Source: Synaphobranchus kaupii (taxonomy: Eukaryota > Chordata > Actinopteri > Anguilliformes > Synaphobranchidae). Taken from it: a DNA stretch of 64,000 nucleotides. Below are positions 1 through 11,070 of the stretch, one piece after another (the stretch's first letter is position 1; every line of letters begins with the position of its first letter). Location: positions 28,736,424-28,800,423 of the forward strand of contig CM056376.1 in assembly GCA_029718625.1 (NCBI GenBank), written 5' to 3'. A model generated the notes under the pieces. The model had not been told where the DNA came from and ran no database searches. It saw nothing but the letters and a program-made list of their open reading frames with translations. The position numbers were made by a program, and so were the translations under genes.

Positions 1-372
1 TCATTTGCTTTGTGTTTGAATTCTTCATTATCTACCAAATGGTTAGTGTTAGTGGCCATGTGTCCACACTTTTACCAATTAGGAGCCTATTGATTCAAAT
101 CAGCCTTTAAATGGATCTGTTAAATAATTTTCTTATCCTTTTTAAATAATATAGCACAATAAGCACAATGTGAACATGGGGTGTTTATTCTACATGGCAT
201 CCATAGCTATTTCTGATATAATGTGGCTTAAGAAGGTAAATAATTCCTCTTAACATGACAAGCACCTAATTAAGAAAAATTTACAGCTTGTTAAAATTCT
301 GGGATTGCAACTGTGGTAGCAACGAAAACCAGCACACACAGGGGGTCCCCAGGACCGGTTTGGGAAGCCCTG
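1..372. mobile_element. hAT-type MITE, right part (unit A)
   Basis: This is the right-hand portion of a non-autonomous element that is complete at 10053-10807 and 27662-28399. It ends with CCGGTTTGGGAAGCCCTG, followed by CTCTAGAA at 373-380. The same octamer flanks both sides of the two complete copies, so it is an 8-bp target duplication, as hAT elements make. The left end lies outside the window. No open frame is present. Confidence 0.75.
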
Positions 373-551
373 CTCTAGAATATACATTTTAAGTATTATT
401 TTCTTCAGTTAGAATGGTGAAGAACATTTAAATGTGGTTTCAGATCTCTTTTTTCCCTCAGAGGCTTCCTCTCAACAAGAAAACTAGAGGCTCTATGTTG
501 GCATGCCATTGCTGAACTCTTTAAAAGGCAGCGGATTTTTGAAAATGCCGG

Positions 552-1562
552 ATGTACTGGTTGAGGTCTGAAGAGAAGATGGTTTGGACGAATGAGTCAT
601 GTTGTGCGTTTAAAGGGCAGCTGCTTTCCAGCGTGCTGCCACCTCTGCTCCTGCTGTAATGCACGCTGGGGATGCTGGGTAACGGCGGGGCCCTCTGGAT
701 CTTCTGTTTCCACATGAAGCCCTGGAAGAGCAGCACCGTCTTGCTGTTCAACCTGGCTCTGGCCGACTTCCTGCTCAACGTGGCCCTGCCATTCCGCGTC
801 GACTACTACTTGAGAAGGCTGGACTGGGTCTTCGGCGACGCCTTCTGTCGTATCTCCCTCTTCATGCTGGCCACGAACCGTGGTGGCAGCATTTTATTCC
901 TGACCTCCGTGGCTGTGGACCGCTACCTGCGAGTGGTCCACCCCCACCACTCGCTCAACTCCATGCCCATCTCCAGGAGCGTGGGCATTGCCTTGGCCGT
1001 GTGGGTCCTCACCATCTCCCTGACCGCCCATCTTCTGTCCGCGCCCCAACACTTCCTGGCCCACGGCACCAACCACTGCGACAGCTTCATCATCTGTCCT
1101 TCGTCTACCTCCAGCCCCATCTGGCACAGGGCCGTCTTTGTCTTCTCCTTCTACTTGCCGCTGGCAGTCATCCTATTCTGCTCTCTCCAGGTGGTGCTGA
1201 CGCTCAAGGAGAGGCAGTTGGGCAAGCACGGCAGGATCCAGCAGGTGCTCCACCTCATCGTCCTGGTGGCCGCCATGTTCGCTGTCTGCTTCCTGCTCAG
1301 CAACGTCACCCAGTTGATGATCATGGCCGAGAACTCCAAAGAGTGCGACTCCTTCGAAGACCTGGACACGGCCTTCTACATTACCATCAGCATGACCTAC
1401 CTCAACAGCATGCTGGACCCCCTCGTGTACTACTTCTCCAGTCCCGCCTTCCAGAAGATCTACAAGAGAGTAGCCCGCCTCAGCCTGAGGGAGAACGAGG
1501 AGTCGGGCCCGGCCAAGGACAAGATCAGAGACACCGGGTCTCAGAGTCTCAGCCAGCTGTGA
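552..1562 (+). pseudogene. HCAR-like GPCR copy A, nonsense-mutated
   Basis: This is a class A GPCR of the hydroxycarboxylic acid receptor family, which couples to Gi and senses lactate, ketone bodies or related acids at the plasma membrane. The frame opens at the ATG of 552 and aligns residue for residue with copy B (11071-12081). At 657-659 a TAA stands where copies B and C have GAA, at codon 36 in the first membrane segment. Downstream the frame is open to the TGA at 1560-1562. It keeps the DRY motif, the TM3 Arg that corresponds to the carboxylate anchor of human HCAR2, and the DPLVYY form of NPxxY. Re-initiation at the ATG of 672 would give 296 residues lacking the N-terminus and half of TM1, which is unlikely to fold as a receptor. 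Homology to the other units ends about 1599. Alternatives are a sequencing error or a polymorphic null allele. Confidence 0.85.
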
Positions 1563-1599
1563 GCCGTCACAAACGTGCTTCTTAAATTTCAACTTGTAA

Positions 1600-2132
1600 A
1601 TCTCGCACAGCTAGACCAATGAGGGAATAGCTCGGAGCGAAGGTTTAAGCGTGATGTTTTCCCACTGTTGCTGTGGGAAAAGTAATATCACCGTTCATTT
1701 ATCTGACTCCAATTAGAATTGACGCTTGATCGCGAGTGGAATTCTGTTCTTTTGAAACTATCTATACCGGGGACACTGATAGCCCCGGATACGGGGTGCA
1801 GACTGACACACTGAAGCGGACTGACAAGCTCAGAGACCCTAGCCACATAGAAACTCAGCGGGTTTCGAATATGTCACCATCACAGATGCTCAGAGGTTCG
1901 GACCATAGAATCTACTAGGTAAAAGAGAAACTCAGAGGGTTTGGAACATGTCACCATCACAGGTGCTCAGAGGTTTTTGACCATAGAATCCACCATATAC
2001 TAGGAAAAGAGAAACTCAGAGGTTTGGAACATGTCACCATCACAGGTACTCAGAGGTATTGAACATAGAATCTGCCTAGTACTGGCTAAGGCCTAGCAGA
2101 GCCGTCACATTACCACAAACAAGATTAGTCAG
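1600..2132. repeat. Unique-looking DNA with three diverged ~70-bp tandem repeats
   Basis: Homology with units B and C stops just after the HCAR 3' end (about 1599). Between about 1850 and 2075, three imperfect repeats share the words AACATGTCACCATCACAG and CTCAGAGG. No convincing gene is present. The stretch may be part of the retroviral insertion that follows, or filler at a rearrangement junction. Confidence 0.5.
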
Positions 2133-3757
2133 TGTGAAACCCGGTAATAGAGACACAATTCACGGAGACCACGCAAATCAGGTCTATAAATAGAATAATT
2201 TATTAATGACAATAATCACTGGTTAAGACTGTGAGAGCAAATATGAACACATTCAATACCTATAGCTAAACACAGGATAACATGCTGCTAAGACAAAGAA
2301 ACATGAACAGGTTCACCAACAAAGTATAACCAAATGATTCCGTAGTGTAGTGTGACTATGGTACCAGGAGACCTGTTAGGCAGATACTCCTACACGGGTA
2401 TAACTATAGTGCCACTACAGCACCAGGCGATCTGTTAAGCAGATACACCCATAGTGAAGGAACTATGGTGCCACTACAGCACCAGGCGATCTGTTAAGCA
2501 GATACACCCATAGTGAAGGAACTATGGTGCCACTACAGCACCAGGCGATCTGTTAAGCAGATACACCCATAGTGAAGGAACTATGGTGCCACTACAGCAC
2601 CAGGCGATCTGTTAAGCAGATACACCCATAGTGAAGGAACTATGGTGCCACTACAGCACCAGGCGATCTGTTAAGCAGATACACCCATAGTGAAGGAACT
2701 ATGGTGCCACTACAGCACCAGGCGATCTGTTAAGCAGATACACCCATAGTGAAGGAACTATGGTGCCACTACAACACCAGGCGATCTGTTAAGCAGATAC
2801 ACCCATAGTGAAGGAACTATGGTGCCACTACAGCACCAGGCGATCTGTTAAGCAGATACACACATAGTGAAGGAACTATGGTGGCACTACAGCACCAGGC
2901 GATCTATTAACCAGATACCCACATAGTGAAGGAACTATGGTGCCACTACAGCACCAGGCGATCTGTTAACCAGATACACCCCGAATGTCCCTTTGGACTT
3001 CCCTTAAATGCAATCCCGGGCAGGCTTTCCACATTACACAATTCCCTTTGTTTGTCCAAATAAGGTCTGGCCAGGAAGAGGGCTGTAAAATCTAACCACC
3101 GAGACCTCCCTTCTCCTCCAGGAAGAGAAACTGCAGTCTACCCCCCCCCCCCCCCCCCCCCTCCCCCCCGATCTAGTGATAGCAATAAGATACTTTGTAC
3201 GACGGCGCATGATCTTATGGTTTTATCTGTCATTTATCTAGATACCAGGTGAGGTCCAGGTGATGGCCACTCTGTGATCCAGATACTTATGTGGACAAGC
3301 ACATCCCTGATAACCTACAATCCCCCTTCCAAACACATTCTTTATTCCTTACATACCCCACATTTCAATTGGTATTAATCCCAATCCACCACATTTATCA
3401 TATTATCCCGTTATTCACATGTACATACATAAGATGCCCTATACATACAGCGTTGTTTCAGTCCAGATATAGGGTGCTTGTTCACAGGCCTTTTACGGCC
3501 TGAGAACAGGCCTCGGTTGCCGGTTTCATTAGGACCTCTAATGTCATTCCAGCTGTCGTTTACAACTTTGTGGCTGTAGGGCAGTGGAGTTGGACGTCCC
3601 GTGTGAAGAGGCAAAGATACAAAGTGGTGGGTAGAACAGTAGATTCTTAGGCCACCTGGTGAATTGTTTTATTGCACCCTAGTGGAAGTCACTACCAGCT
3701 CAGTAACCCAGGGTTTATGACTGACAACCCAAAGGATCAATAATTTTCAGTCTTACA
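2133..3757 (-). mobile_element. Long LTR of an endogenous retrovirus-like element
   Basis: Read on the minus strand the segment starts TGTAAGACTG and ends GGTTTCACA, giving TG...CA termini. A G-rich polypurine stretch (complement of 3758-3768) lies directly before its 5' end, as expected for a 3' LTR. An env-like fragment precedes it on the same strand. An AATAAA-type signal on the minus strand lies around 2200-2207. The interior contains the 59-bp tandem array at 2408-2979 and a long C run at about 3138-3170. The boundaries are inferred from the termini only; no paired LTR is in the window. Confidence 0.45.
2408..2979. repeat. 59-bp tandem repeat array inside the LTR
   Basis: The unit begins GGTGCCACTACAGCACCAGG and recurs with a 59-bp period about ten times, nearly identical in the first six or seven copies and drifting at the right end. 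A diverged unit precedes it at about 2350-2407. There are no unique spacers, so this is a minisatellite and not a CRISPR. Arrays of this kind in LTRs can act as enhancer repeats, but that is inference here. Confidence 0.85.
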
Positions 3758-3759
3758 GA

Positions 3760-4171
3760 TTCCCCCGTTGGCCCCGTGGGACAAACAAACACAGTCCCAA
3801 GGGGTCATTGAGAGTGACTGTGGTCCCCTGCTGGTATTTATGGTCCCAGTCCCGGCACCGTTGGCAACTTGAGGGGGCTGAGAACCAATGCAGCATGGGT
3901 CGAGGTGCACAGGGAGCGGATGAGGTGTCGGAAATAGCAGCATTGACCCAGGGTGAAGGCCAATATGAGAGCGCTGGCAATGACGCATCCTCGGAACACC
4001 CAGTCCCACCATGTGTAGGCGTCCTGGGCAGAGCAGGTAGAGGAGCTGGCCAGGATCTCCGCTGTTCTTTGGCCAGGTTCCCCTTCACCTGCGGCCTGGT
4101 TGAGGTGATAGTTAGTTTCTCGGATGACCTGTTGAACAATCATCCCACAGTGCATCCGACACCTGGACTTT
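3760..4171 (-). pseudogene. Retroviral env transmembrane-subunit 3' fragment
   Basis: A 105-codon minus-strand frame (3838-4155) encodes a Trp-rich pre-membrane stretch (WWDWVF), a hydrophobic membrane span of about 20 residues, a Cys pair and a short basic cytoplasmic tail. This is the usual layout of the end of a retroviral TM glycoprotein. It sits directly upstream of the polypurine tract and LTR at 2133-3757. There is no upstream env, pol or gag, and a stop interrupts the frame upstream of 4171, so this is a 5'-truncated relic. The family cannot be assigned from this much sequence. A chance frame is possible, but the position next to an LTR argues against it. Confidence 0.45.
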
Positions 4172-6018
4172 TGGCATCACAGTCGCTGTATTATACAAAC
4201 ATCAATGCATGTACATATGATAAATGTGGAGGCTTCATGAAAAATGCAGTGGTATACTTTGCAATCTACCTATCTGTATTGTAAGGTTAATCAAAGAATT
4301 AAGGGATGTGGAAATATGGAATGTCTACCCAGACCTGACAGAGACACGGTACACACATTGCACATACTGTATATCATACTGTAGTTATATTATATTCTAT
4401 TGCCCTCTATTACCCCCCATTTGATGCTTGAAATCACGAGGTGGTAATAGCTTGATTTTTCAGAAGCAGAAAACAGTTTAAATGAAGCAATCATTCATTA
4501 TTAGTGCTATTATTTTATGTTGTTAAAAACATTGAAATATACAAGAACCCATGTTTTTGTACCAAGAAACACATATGTTTGAATTTACATTGTGTCCTAT
4601 ATGTGCTGCAGTTATGTGGTTTTGGGATGTGTGTTGATATAGTGGTGTTGAGTGCAGATTTATGTGCAGTTCTATGTGGCTGTCATCATTATGCTAAGTG
4701 AATCTAAGGTTTGGATGGGTGGATCCTTTTACACTAATAAATGTGTTGTAAAATTTGCTCTGGTGCGACACCAGGGGACCTGTTTATGGTTAAAGTTTCC
4801 TAAACGAGGTGTGCATGTTTTATGGCCCCTTCAAATCTTTCCACCCATCTTACCCAGAACAAAGCTTATTCCTGGCTCTGAAAAAGGAGAGAAACCTATG
4901 CAGGGTTATTGTCTGCATAGTTCAGGTCCTGTAATGGGTAGATGATTATAGCCAGTTATTGATGATTGACAACAACATCATACACTCTCTGAAGAATGTA
5001 GCTTCACTGCTTTTTAAAGAAGGAAGATACTCAACAAGACAGATAGAGAGAGGGGGAAGGGAGAGAGGGTGAGAGAGAGCAAGGAGAAATAAGGTGAGAG
5101 AAAACATAAAGAGAGAGTGAGAGAGAGAAAGTAAGGAGACAAACGGACAGAGAGACCAATAAGCCAGTCTTTGTAGAAAATGACCCTATTTCAGCTTTTA
5201 AATGAAAAGGGCAAATATGGAATGAACTTAAAGAAGAAATTGCTTCTTCTTCTATTTATTTATTTATTTATTTATTTAATTGAGGAAGAACTATTCTCCC
5301 AAACTGTAAAACCATTTAGGAGTCCTGCCTAGAAAGACTTCCTTAGTAGTCAAACACTTTGCCCTGCAGGAACAGACGATGCTGGCCATAATTAAGGCGA
5401 GTGAAAGCTCTGCTGGCTTTTGGTTCATTTTATGGCATTGACTGGTTTATTGATGTCAGACAGACATTCTAGCACAGGTTTTTGTGCTAGAGGAAATTTA
5501 CACAAAAATACATCCATTTAATAAACATGCCTCAGTTAACTTAATTAGCACCCAAGTAGGTATATTGGTGAATCCCAACATTTCCTACATGACATGCCCA
5601 GGCATGATTTATATAGATTGATAGCGATTACGTATACTATGCGCTTTAACTTTCGGTATTCTCCACCTACGATTACCTTCAACACTTCCTCACACTTCCC
5701 TACATACAATTATCCTATAAATCTCACTGGGTTTTCACCAGTGTCTCATTTCCTTCTCTCTGTGTCTGAACAAGATTCTCTGCATCTCCCACAGTATTGT
5801 GGAACACCAGAACAGTACCTTGCATCAACATGCCTTCTATGCAATATCTCAAACCTTTTACTTTCTTTTACACATACTCAAACCTTTAATTATTGCAGTC
5901 ATACTGACCTAATAGCATATAGCTTCTGCCTCTTAAAATGACAGTGTCAATATTACATATATAGATATATATACACACATATATACACACATACACACAC
6001 ATACATACTGTATATATA
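4172..6018. other. Intergenic, simple repeats only
   Basis: I see no gene here. A GA-rich purine tract occupies about 5038-5150, a TTTA microsatellite about 5250-5280, and a TA/CA microsatellite about 5955-6018. Open frames are short and lack family features. Confidence 0.6.
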
Positions 6019-7758
6019 AACTCCTCAAAAAAAGTTTGGAAACGTTATTTCGGTCGATTATTCCTCCCCTTTAATAATACCAATTGGTATTGTATTTTAT
6101 ATCGCTGGAAAGCCTGATTAGTCACCTTTACAACGAGGTACAACTTGTAAGAATCATGCATTCGTGGAATGAGCAACACAGCTAACCGTGTGGGTAGCGG
6201 CCCAAAAAAATGTGCCAAAATCCCCTGCACTATTCTTCTGTTGGTATTCACTCTCGTTTTGAGTTGCTTGGTGGATTGGATGATTGCACTCTCCCGCAGT
6301 AATAAGGAAAAAACAACACATATTGGCCATTTTTACACTTTATTAATTTTACACTGTCAGGGACCTCAGTAGCGTGTGGAAGATCCATACGCAGTCACAA
6401 CAGCTTGGCACCTCCTCCTCATGCTGGTCACCAGCCTGGTCACACACTGCTGTGGGATGGCATCCCATTCCTCAACCAGGATTTGCCGCAAGTCAGCCAA
6501 CATGTTGCGTTGGTCACTCTGGCACGTACAGCACGCCCAAGCTGATCCCACAGGTGTTCAATTGGGTTGAGGTCTGGACTCACGGCAGGCCATTCCATCC
6601 TCTCCACTCCCAAATTCTGGAGGTACTCTGTGATGATCCTGGCTCTGTGGGGGCGAGCGTTGTCATCCTGGAGGATGGAGTTAGGTCCCAGATTCTGGAG
6701 ATATGGGATCGCCACTGGCTCCAGAATCTCATTCCGATATCTCACTGCATTGAGATTGCCTTCAATGATGACAAGTTCTGTTTTGCCTGTGAGAGAGATA
6801 CCGCCCCACACCATGACACTGCCCCCATTGAAAGGTGTCACGCGATCTGTGCAGCAATCTGCATAGCGTTCTCCACGCCGTCTCCATACTTTGATCCTGC
6901 CATCCAGCTTCCGCAGACAGAACCTTGATTCATCACTGAACATGACGTTGCCCCACATTCTTAGGTTCCACTGTCGGTGCTGTCGACACCAGTGCAAACG
7001 GGCCTGACGGTGAAGGGCAGTCATTGCAGGCTTCCTGGCAGCCTTATAAGCACGAAGACCGGCCATGTGCAGTCTGTTCCTCACCGTCTGATCAGAGATC
7101 TGTCTGTGGTACCGTTGTGCAAATCTTGCCTGTAAATCTCTGGAAGAAAGCCTACGGTTCCTCAGTGAAGCAAGGGTGAGGAACCGGTCTTCTTGGGGTG
7201 TTGTCTTCCTGGGATGGCCACTTCGTGGTCTGTCTTTGACTTCACCAGTCTCACGGAACTTGGTCCTAAGTTTGGAAATGGTACCAGGGCTGACACTAAA
7301 TAATGCTGCCACTCTGCGTACCGGAACACCAGCTTCCACTTGCCCTATTGCACGGGCCTTATCCTGAAGGGACAAACGTGGCATGTTTATGCTTGGAGCA
7401 CACACAAACTCAACAAAGTTGCAGGACCCATGCACACAAGTGCTGTCAATTAGGTGCCAATCAGGTGCCAGTCACACACCTGTGACTGGCATACACCTGC
7501 CAGCACTTGAAGCTCAAAACGAGAGTGAATACCAACAGACGAATATTGCAGGGGATTTTGGCACATTTTTTTGGGCCGCTACCCACACGGTTAGCTGTGT
7601 TGCTCATTCCACGAATGCATGATCCTTACAAGTTGTACCTCGTTGTAAAGGTGACTAATCAGGCTTTCCAACGATATAAAATACAATACCAATTGGTATT
7701 ATTAAAGGGGAGGAATAATCGACCGAAATAACGTTTCCAAACTTTTTTTTGAGGAGTT
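6019..7758 (-). mobile_element. Tc1-like transposon with ~240-bp terminal inverted repeats
   Basis: The ends read AACTCCTCAAAAAAAGTTTG inward and are mirrored at the right end. Inverted identity continues for about 240 bp (6019-6265 against 7512-7758). TA flanks both ends (6017-6018 and 7759-7760), the target duplication of Tc1/mariner. The transposase is on the minus strand. It lies in unit A between the HCAR copy and the L1 fragment. Confidence 0.9.
6366..7384 (-). pseudogene. Tc1-like transposase, frameshifted near its C-terminus
   Basis: This is a DNA cut-and-paste transposase of about 340 residues. It starts at the Met in NMPRLSLQDK, preferred over the upstream Met at 7435 because family members begin close to the helix-turn-helix region. 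The N-terminal paired-like domain is followed by the catalytic Asp in SDESRF, the second Asp in QDDNARPH and the Glu in NPIEHLWDQL, which is the DD34E pattern. The frame then shifts by one base around 6515-6550, and the C-terminal 50 residues (ending RRRCQAVV...) continue in another frame to 6366. The element is probably not autonomous. Confidence 0.85.
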
Positions 7759-8184
7759 TATATATATATATATATATATATAAATATAACAGTGAGGACT
7801 GCAACCTCACTATTACACAGGTTTAGAAAAACTTTGCACTTCTCCTATCTTTCCCTGCCTTCCATTGTTCATTAATACCCTGAAGGGCAGTAATCTGGAA
7901 TGCGCCCGGTTTCTACGGTCCCAGGGCCTGTCCGGGATATGTCGATCCCTTAAACAGTGTCTATATGTGGTGAAACAACAAAAACTCTCCCTAGTATATG
8001 CTAATACATAAGATAATTGTGTTACTCACCACACCAAGGATCAAGAACGAGGAGTTAAGCCAACCAGAAACTCCCTGTTAGGAGTATCCCTGTCAATTAC
8101 GCCAAACTGTAAGGAATTTATTTTAGACGAGGGTGAAGGAGAAATTAGGAGTTAAGAAAAAGCAGACACCCCCCTGGATGATAT
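7759..8184. other. Spacer between Tc1 and L1 fragment
   Basis: It starts with a TA microsatellite (about 7760-7785). The rest holds no recognisable gene. It is not shared with the sequence upstream of the L1 fragments in units B and C. Confidence 0.45.
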
Positions 8185-8867
8185 GGATATGGAATCCTTT
8201 TTTAATCGGGTGAAAGAAAAAGTACCAAGAGTTGATGATCAGTTTAAATGTTTAACTGAGGCAGATTTGGATATAGCCAAATTAGATATTGCCATCTTAC
8301 AAATGGAAAATGGAAAGTCCCCCTGGCCCGATGGCCTTACAACAGAATTTTAGAGACATTTTTGGTGAAGTATTAGAGATTTACTCTCTTCGGCATTTAA
8401 AGATTGCATTAAGAATTCTGTCTTATCTCCCACTATGAAGCAAGCCCTATTACCGAAAACTAATAAAGACTCAAAGTTGTTAGAATCTTGGAGACCCACA
8501 CTTTATTTGTGTTGTGATTACAAATTATTGGCTTTTGTATGTTATAAATGGGATTGTATTGAAGAGAAGGGTGTTTTCAGAAGGATGTTTTATCATAGTA
8601 ATAGAGAAAAGATCTCTATCATTGTACAATCATGCCAATTGAAACGTATATTAAATTCTCTAAATCCTCAAGAAACAGAAGTGGTGGACTGCAGGCTCTT
8701 TAGCCACTGGAAGGTCTCGGTATATTATTTCTGTCAGCCAAAGCAAACCAGAGACAATATATATAGCTTATAGCTTGTGTCTACGTGCATTTCTGTCTCT
8801 CTCTCTCTCTTTCTCTTTCCTGTCTCCTCTCTGTACTGCAGGCCTGTGGCCTGTGTTCTGTAGTGTG
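8185..8867 (+). mobile_element. L1-like LINE ORF2 fragment, unit A
   Basis: Conceptual translation gives the linker and start of a non-LTR reverse transcriptase: GKSPxPDGLTTEF (family form GKSPGPDGL), then LPKTNKDSK and SWRPTLYLCCDYKLLA (family form WRPISLLNVDYKI). Stops and indels break the frame. Unlike units B and C, this copy has no solo LTR between GAAGAGAAG and GGGTGTTTTC (about 8572) and no MITE after GCATTTCT (about 8791), so it preserves both empty sites. It ends in a CT-rich tract and meets the DENR 3'UTR copy at 8868. Confidence 0.75.
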
Positions 8868-9429
8868 GGCTTTATTCTCAGTTGCCAAAGGTGTGATATG
8901 ATTATGAGTTCCTCCAAAAACATTGCACTAAAGCAATCTTTAGAATAATAAATTCAACTGTTTTGGGCTCACTTGCTTGGACTACCTGGTTTATTAACAA
9001 ACACAAAAAAAAACTAACCTTTAAGGAGATGATGATTTATACCTTCTCTGAACCAATATAACCTAAACTAAGGGCTGGTGGATTTGTGTGGTTTTGTGGT
9101 TCTGTGTTCAGGTGTCGTACCTGAAGCCCCTTTTGAGGAGGTATTTGTCTTATGGATGGATCCCTTGTTAGTGTTCCACATGAGCAGTGCTGCTGTATAA
9201 AACATAGCAGCTGTTTAAGGAGCAACATATGAACTTCCCAGCAGTGAGTGAAATGGAGTTCCCCTTTAAGGCCAATGAGAACACACTGCAGCTTCCTGTT
9301 AAAACCACAGATCTGTATTTAAAGGAAGTTCATAAACACATTATAGGTCAGAGAAAGCATTCTGTATCATTAAACAGTATCTCAGCAGTCTGAGTGAGTG
9401 AGAATGAACTGCAGATGCTTTTTAAACTA
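8868..9429 (+). other. Duplicated DENR 3'UTR end and flank (unit B)
   Basis: This segment is nearly identical to 27013-27584, which directly follows the DENR stop codon in unit C. It carries the same AATAAA signal (8947-8952). No DENR coding sequence is present; the segment begins abruptly after the L1 fragment. It therefore marks the left breakpoint of unit B inside the DENR 3'UTR. Confidence 0.8.
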
Positions 9430-9974
9430 CACTGCCTGGCCAAATAAAAAGTCGCACACTCTAATATTTCATTGGACTGCCTTTAGCTTTGATTACGGTG
9501 CGCGTTCGTCGTGGCATTGTTTTGACAACCTGATGCAACATCACAACATTTATTTCTGTCCAGAGTTGCATTCATTTTTGGTCGAGATCTTGTATTGACG
9601 AAGGAAGAGTCGAACCACATCTCAAAGACTTTTCTCCAGCACATCCCAAAGACTTTCAATGGGGTTAAGGTCAGGACTTTGGTGGCCAATTCATGTGTGA
9701 AAATGATTCCTCATGCTCCCTGAACCACTCTTTCACAATTTGAGCCCGATGAATCTTGGCATTGTCGTCCTGAAATATGCCCATGGATGGGATAACCTGG
9801 TCATTCAGTACATTCAGGTACTCAGCTGACTCCATTTTATTGCTGCATAACGTTTCTGAGCCAAGACCTGACCAATTGAAGCAACCCCAGATCATAACAC
9901 TGCCTCCAGAGACTTGTACAGTGGGCACTATGCATGACGGGTGCAACGGCGACTTTTTTTTTGGCCAGGCAGTG
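9430..9974 (-). mobile_element. Tc1 deletion derivative, unit B
   Basis: The ends read CACTGCCTGGCCAAA and are mirrored, with TA on both sides (9428-9429 and 9975-9976). On the minus strand it keeps only the second half of a Tc1-type transposase, from [11 protein letters not shown] through QDDNAKIH. The 5' half is deleted right next to the left terminal repeat. The unit C equivalent (27585) has the uninterrupted target AAACTATATGTG, so this inserted after the B/C duplication. A plus-strand sister with the same internal junction is at 19724-20263. Confidence 0.9.
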
Positions 9975-10052
9975 TATATGTGCAAATATAATTCAGGGCA
10001 GGAACTTTCAGTGTTAGAAATACGGGAGTGGATCATCTCCATAACTCTAGAA

Positions 10053-10807
10053 CAGGGGTTCCCAAACCGGTCCTGGGGACCCCCTGTGTATGCTGGTTTT
10101 CGTTGCTACCACAGTTGCAATCCCAGAATTTTAACAAGCTGTAAATTTTTCTTAATTAGGTGCTTTTCATGTTTGAAGGAATTATTCACCCTCTTAAGCC
10201 ACATTATGTCAGAAATAGCTATGCATGCCATGTAGCATAAACTCCCCATGTTCACGTTGTGCTTATTGTGCTATATTGCAACAATTACATAAAAAGAGGT
10301 TACAAAATAATGTATTTTCATTCAAATTAAAGACTGAAGTGAATCAATAGGCTCCTAATTAGGTTGTTGAACACATGTGTTTAACTCATAATTTTTTCTT
10401 TAAGCTTATTAACACAATGCAGGTTTGGCTCGTTATCATTTGCTTTGTGTTTGAATTCTTCATTATCTACCAAATGGTTAGTGTTAGTGGCCATGTGTCC
10501 ACACTTTTACCAATTAGGAGCCTATTGATTCAAATCAGCCTTTAAATGGATCTGTTAAATAATTTTCTTATCCTTTTTAAATAATATAGCACAATAAGCA
10601 CAATGTGAACATGGGGTGTTTATTCTACATGGCATCCATAGCTATTTCTGATATAATGTGGCTTAAGAAGGTAAATAATTCCTCTTAACATGACAAGCAC
10701 CTAATTAAGAAAAATTAACAGCTTGTTAAAATTCTGGGATTGCAACTGTGGTTGCAACGAAAACCAGCATACACAGGGGGTCCCCAGGACCGGTTTGGGA
10801 AGCCCTG
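10053..10807. mobile_element. hAT-type MITE, complete (unit B)
   Basis: Inverted ends are CAGGGGTTCCCAAACCGG and CCGGTTTGGGAAGCCCTG, flanked by the perfect 8-bp duplication CTCTAGAA (10045-10052 and 10808-10815). The inverted similarity continues some 90 bp inward. There is no coding capacity. The same insertion, with the same octamer, lies upstream of HCAR in units A and C, so it predates the duplications. Confidence 0.9.
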
Positions 10808-11070
10808 CTCTAGAATATACATTTTAAGTATTATTTTCTTCAGTTAGAATGGTGAAGTGTTTCAGTTTCATTAAAAAAAAACTTTGAATATGGCCTTCAA
10901 GCCGATTCTTCAAAGGGGGGGGGGGGGGGGGGGTTGAGGGTGACAGAACATTTAAATGTGGTTGTCTTTTTTTTCCTCAGAGGCTTCCTCTCAACAAGAA
11001 AACCTGAGGCTCTGTGTTGGCACGCCATTGCTGAACTCTTTAAAAGGCAGCGCATTTTTGAGAACGCCGG

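Noticed and set aside
894..1592. Antisense frames over HCAR copies (also at 11413-12111 and 28916-29302)
   Set aside because: Shadow frames of GC-rich receptor codons; no family match and no independent signals.
2408..2979. CRISPR-like regular repeats
   Set aside because: The 59-bp units are contiguous without unique spacers, and the context is a vertebrate LTR.
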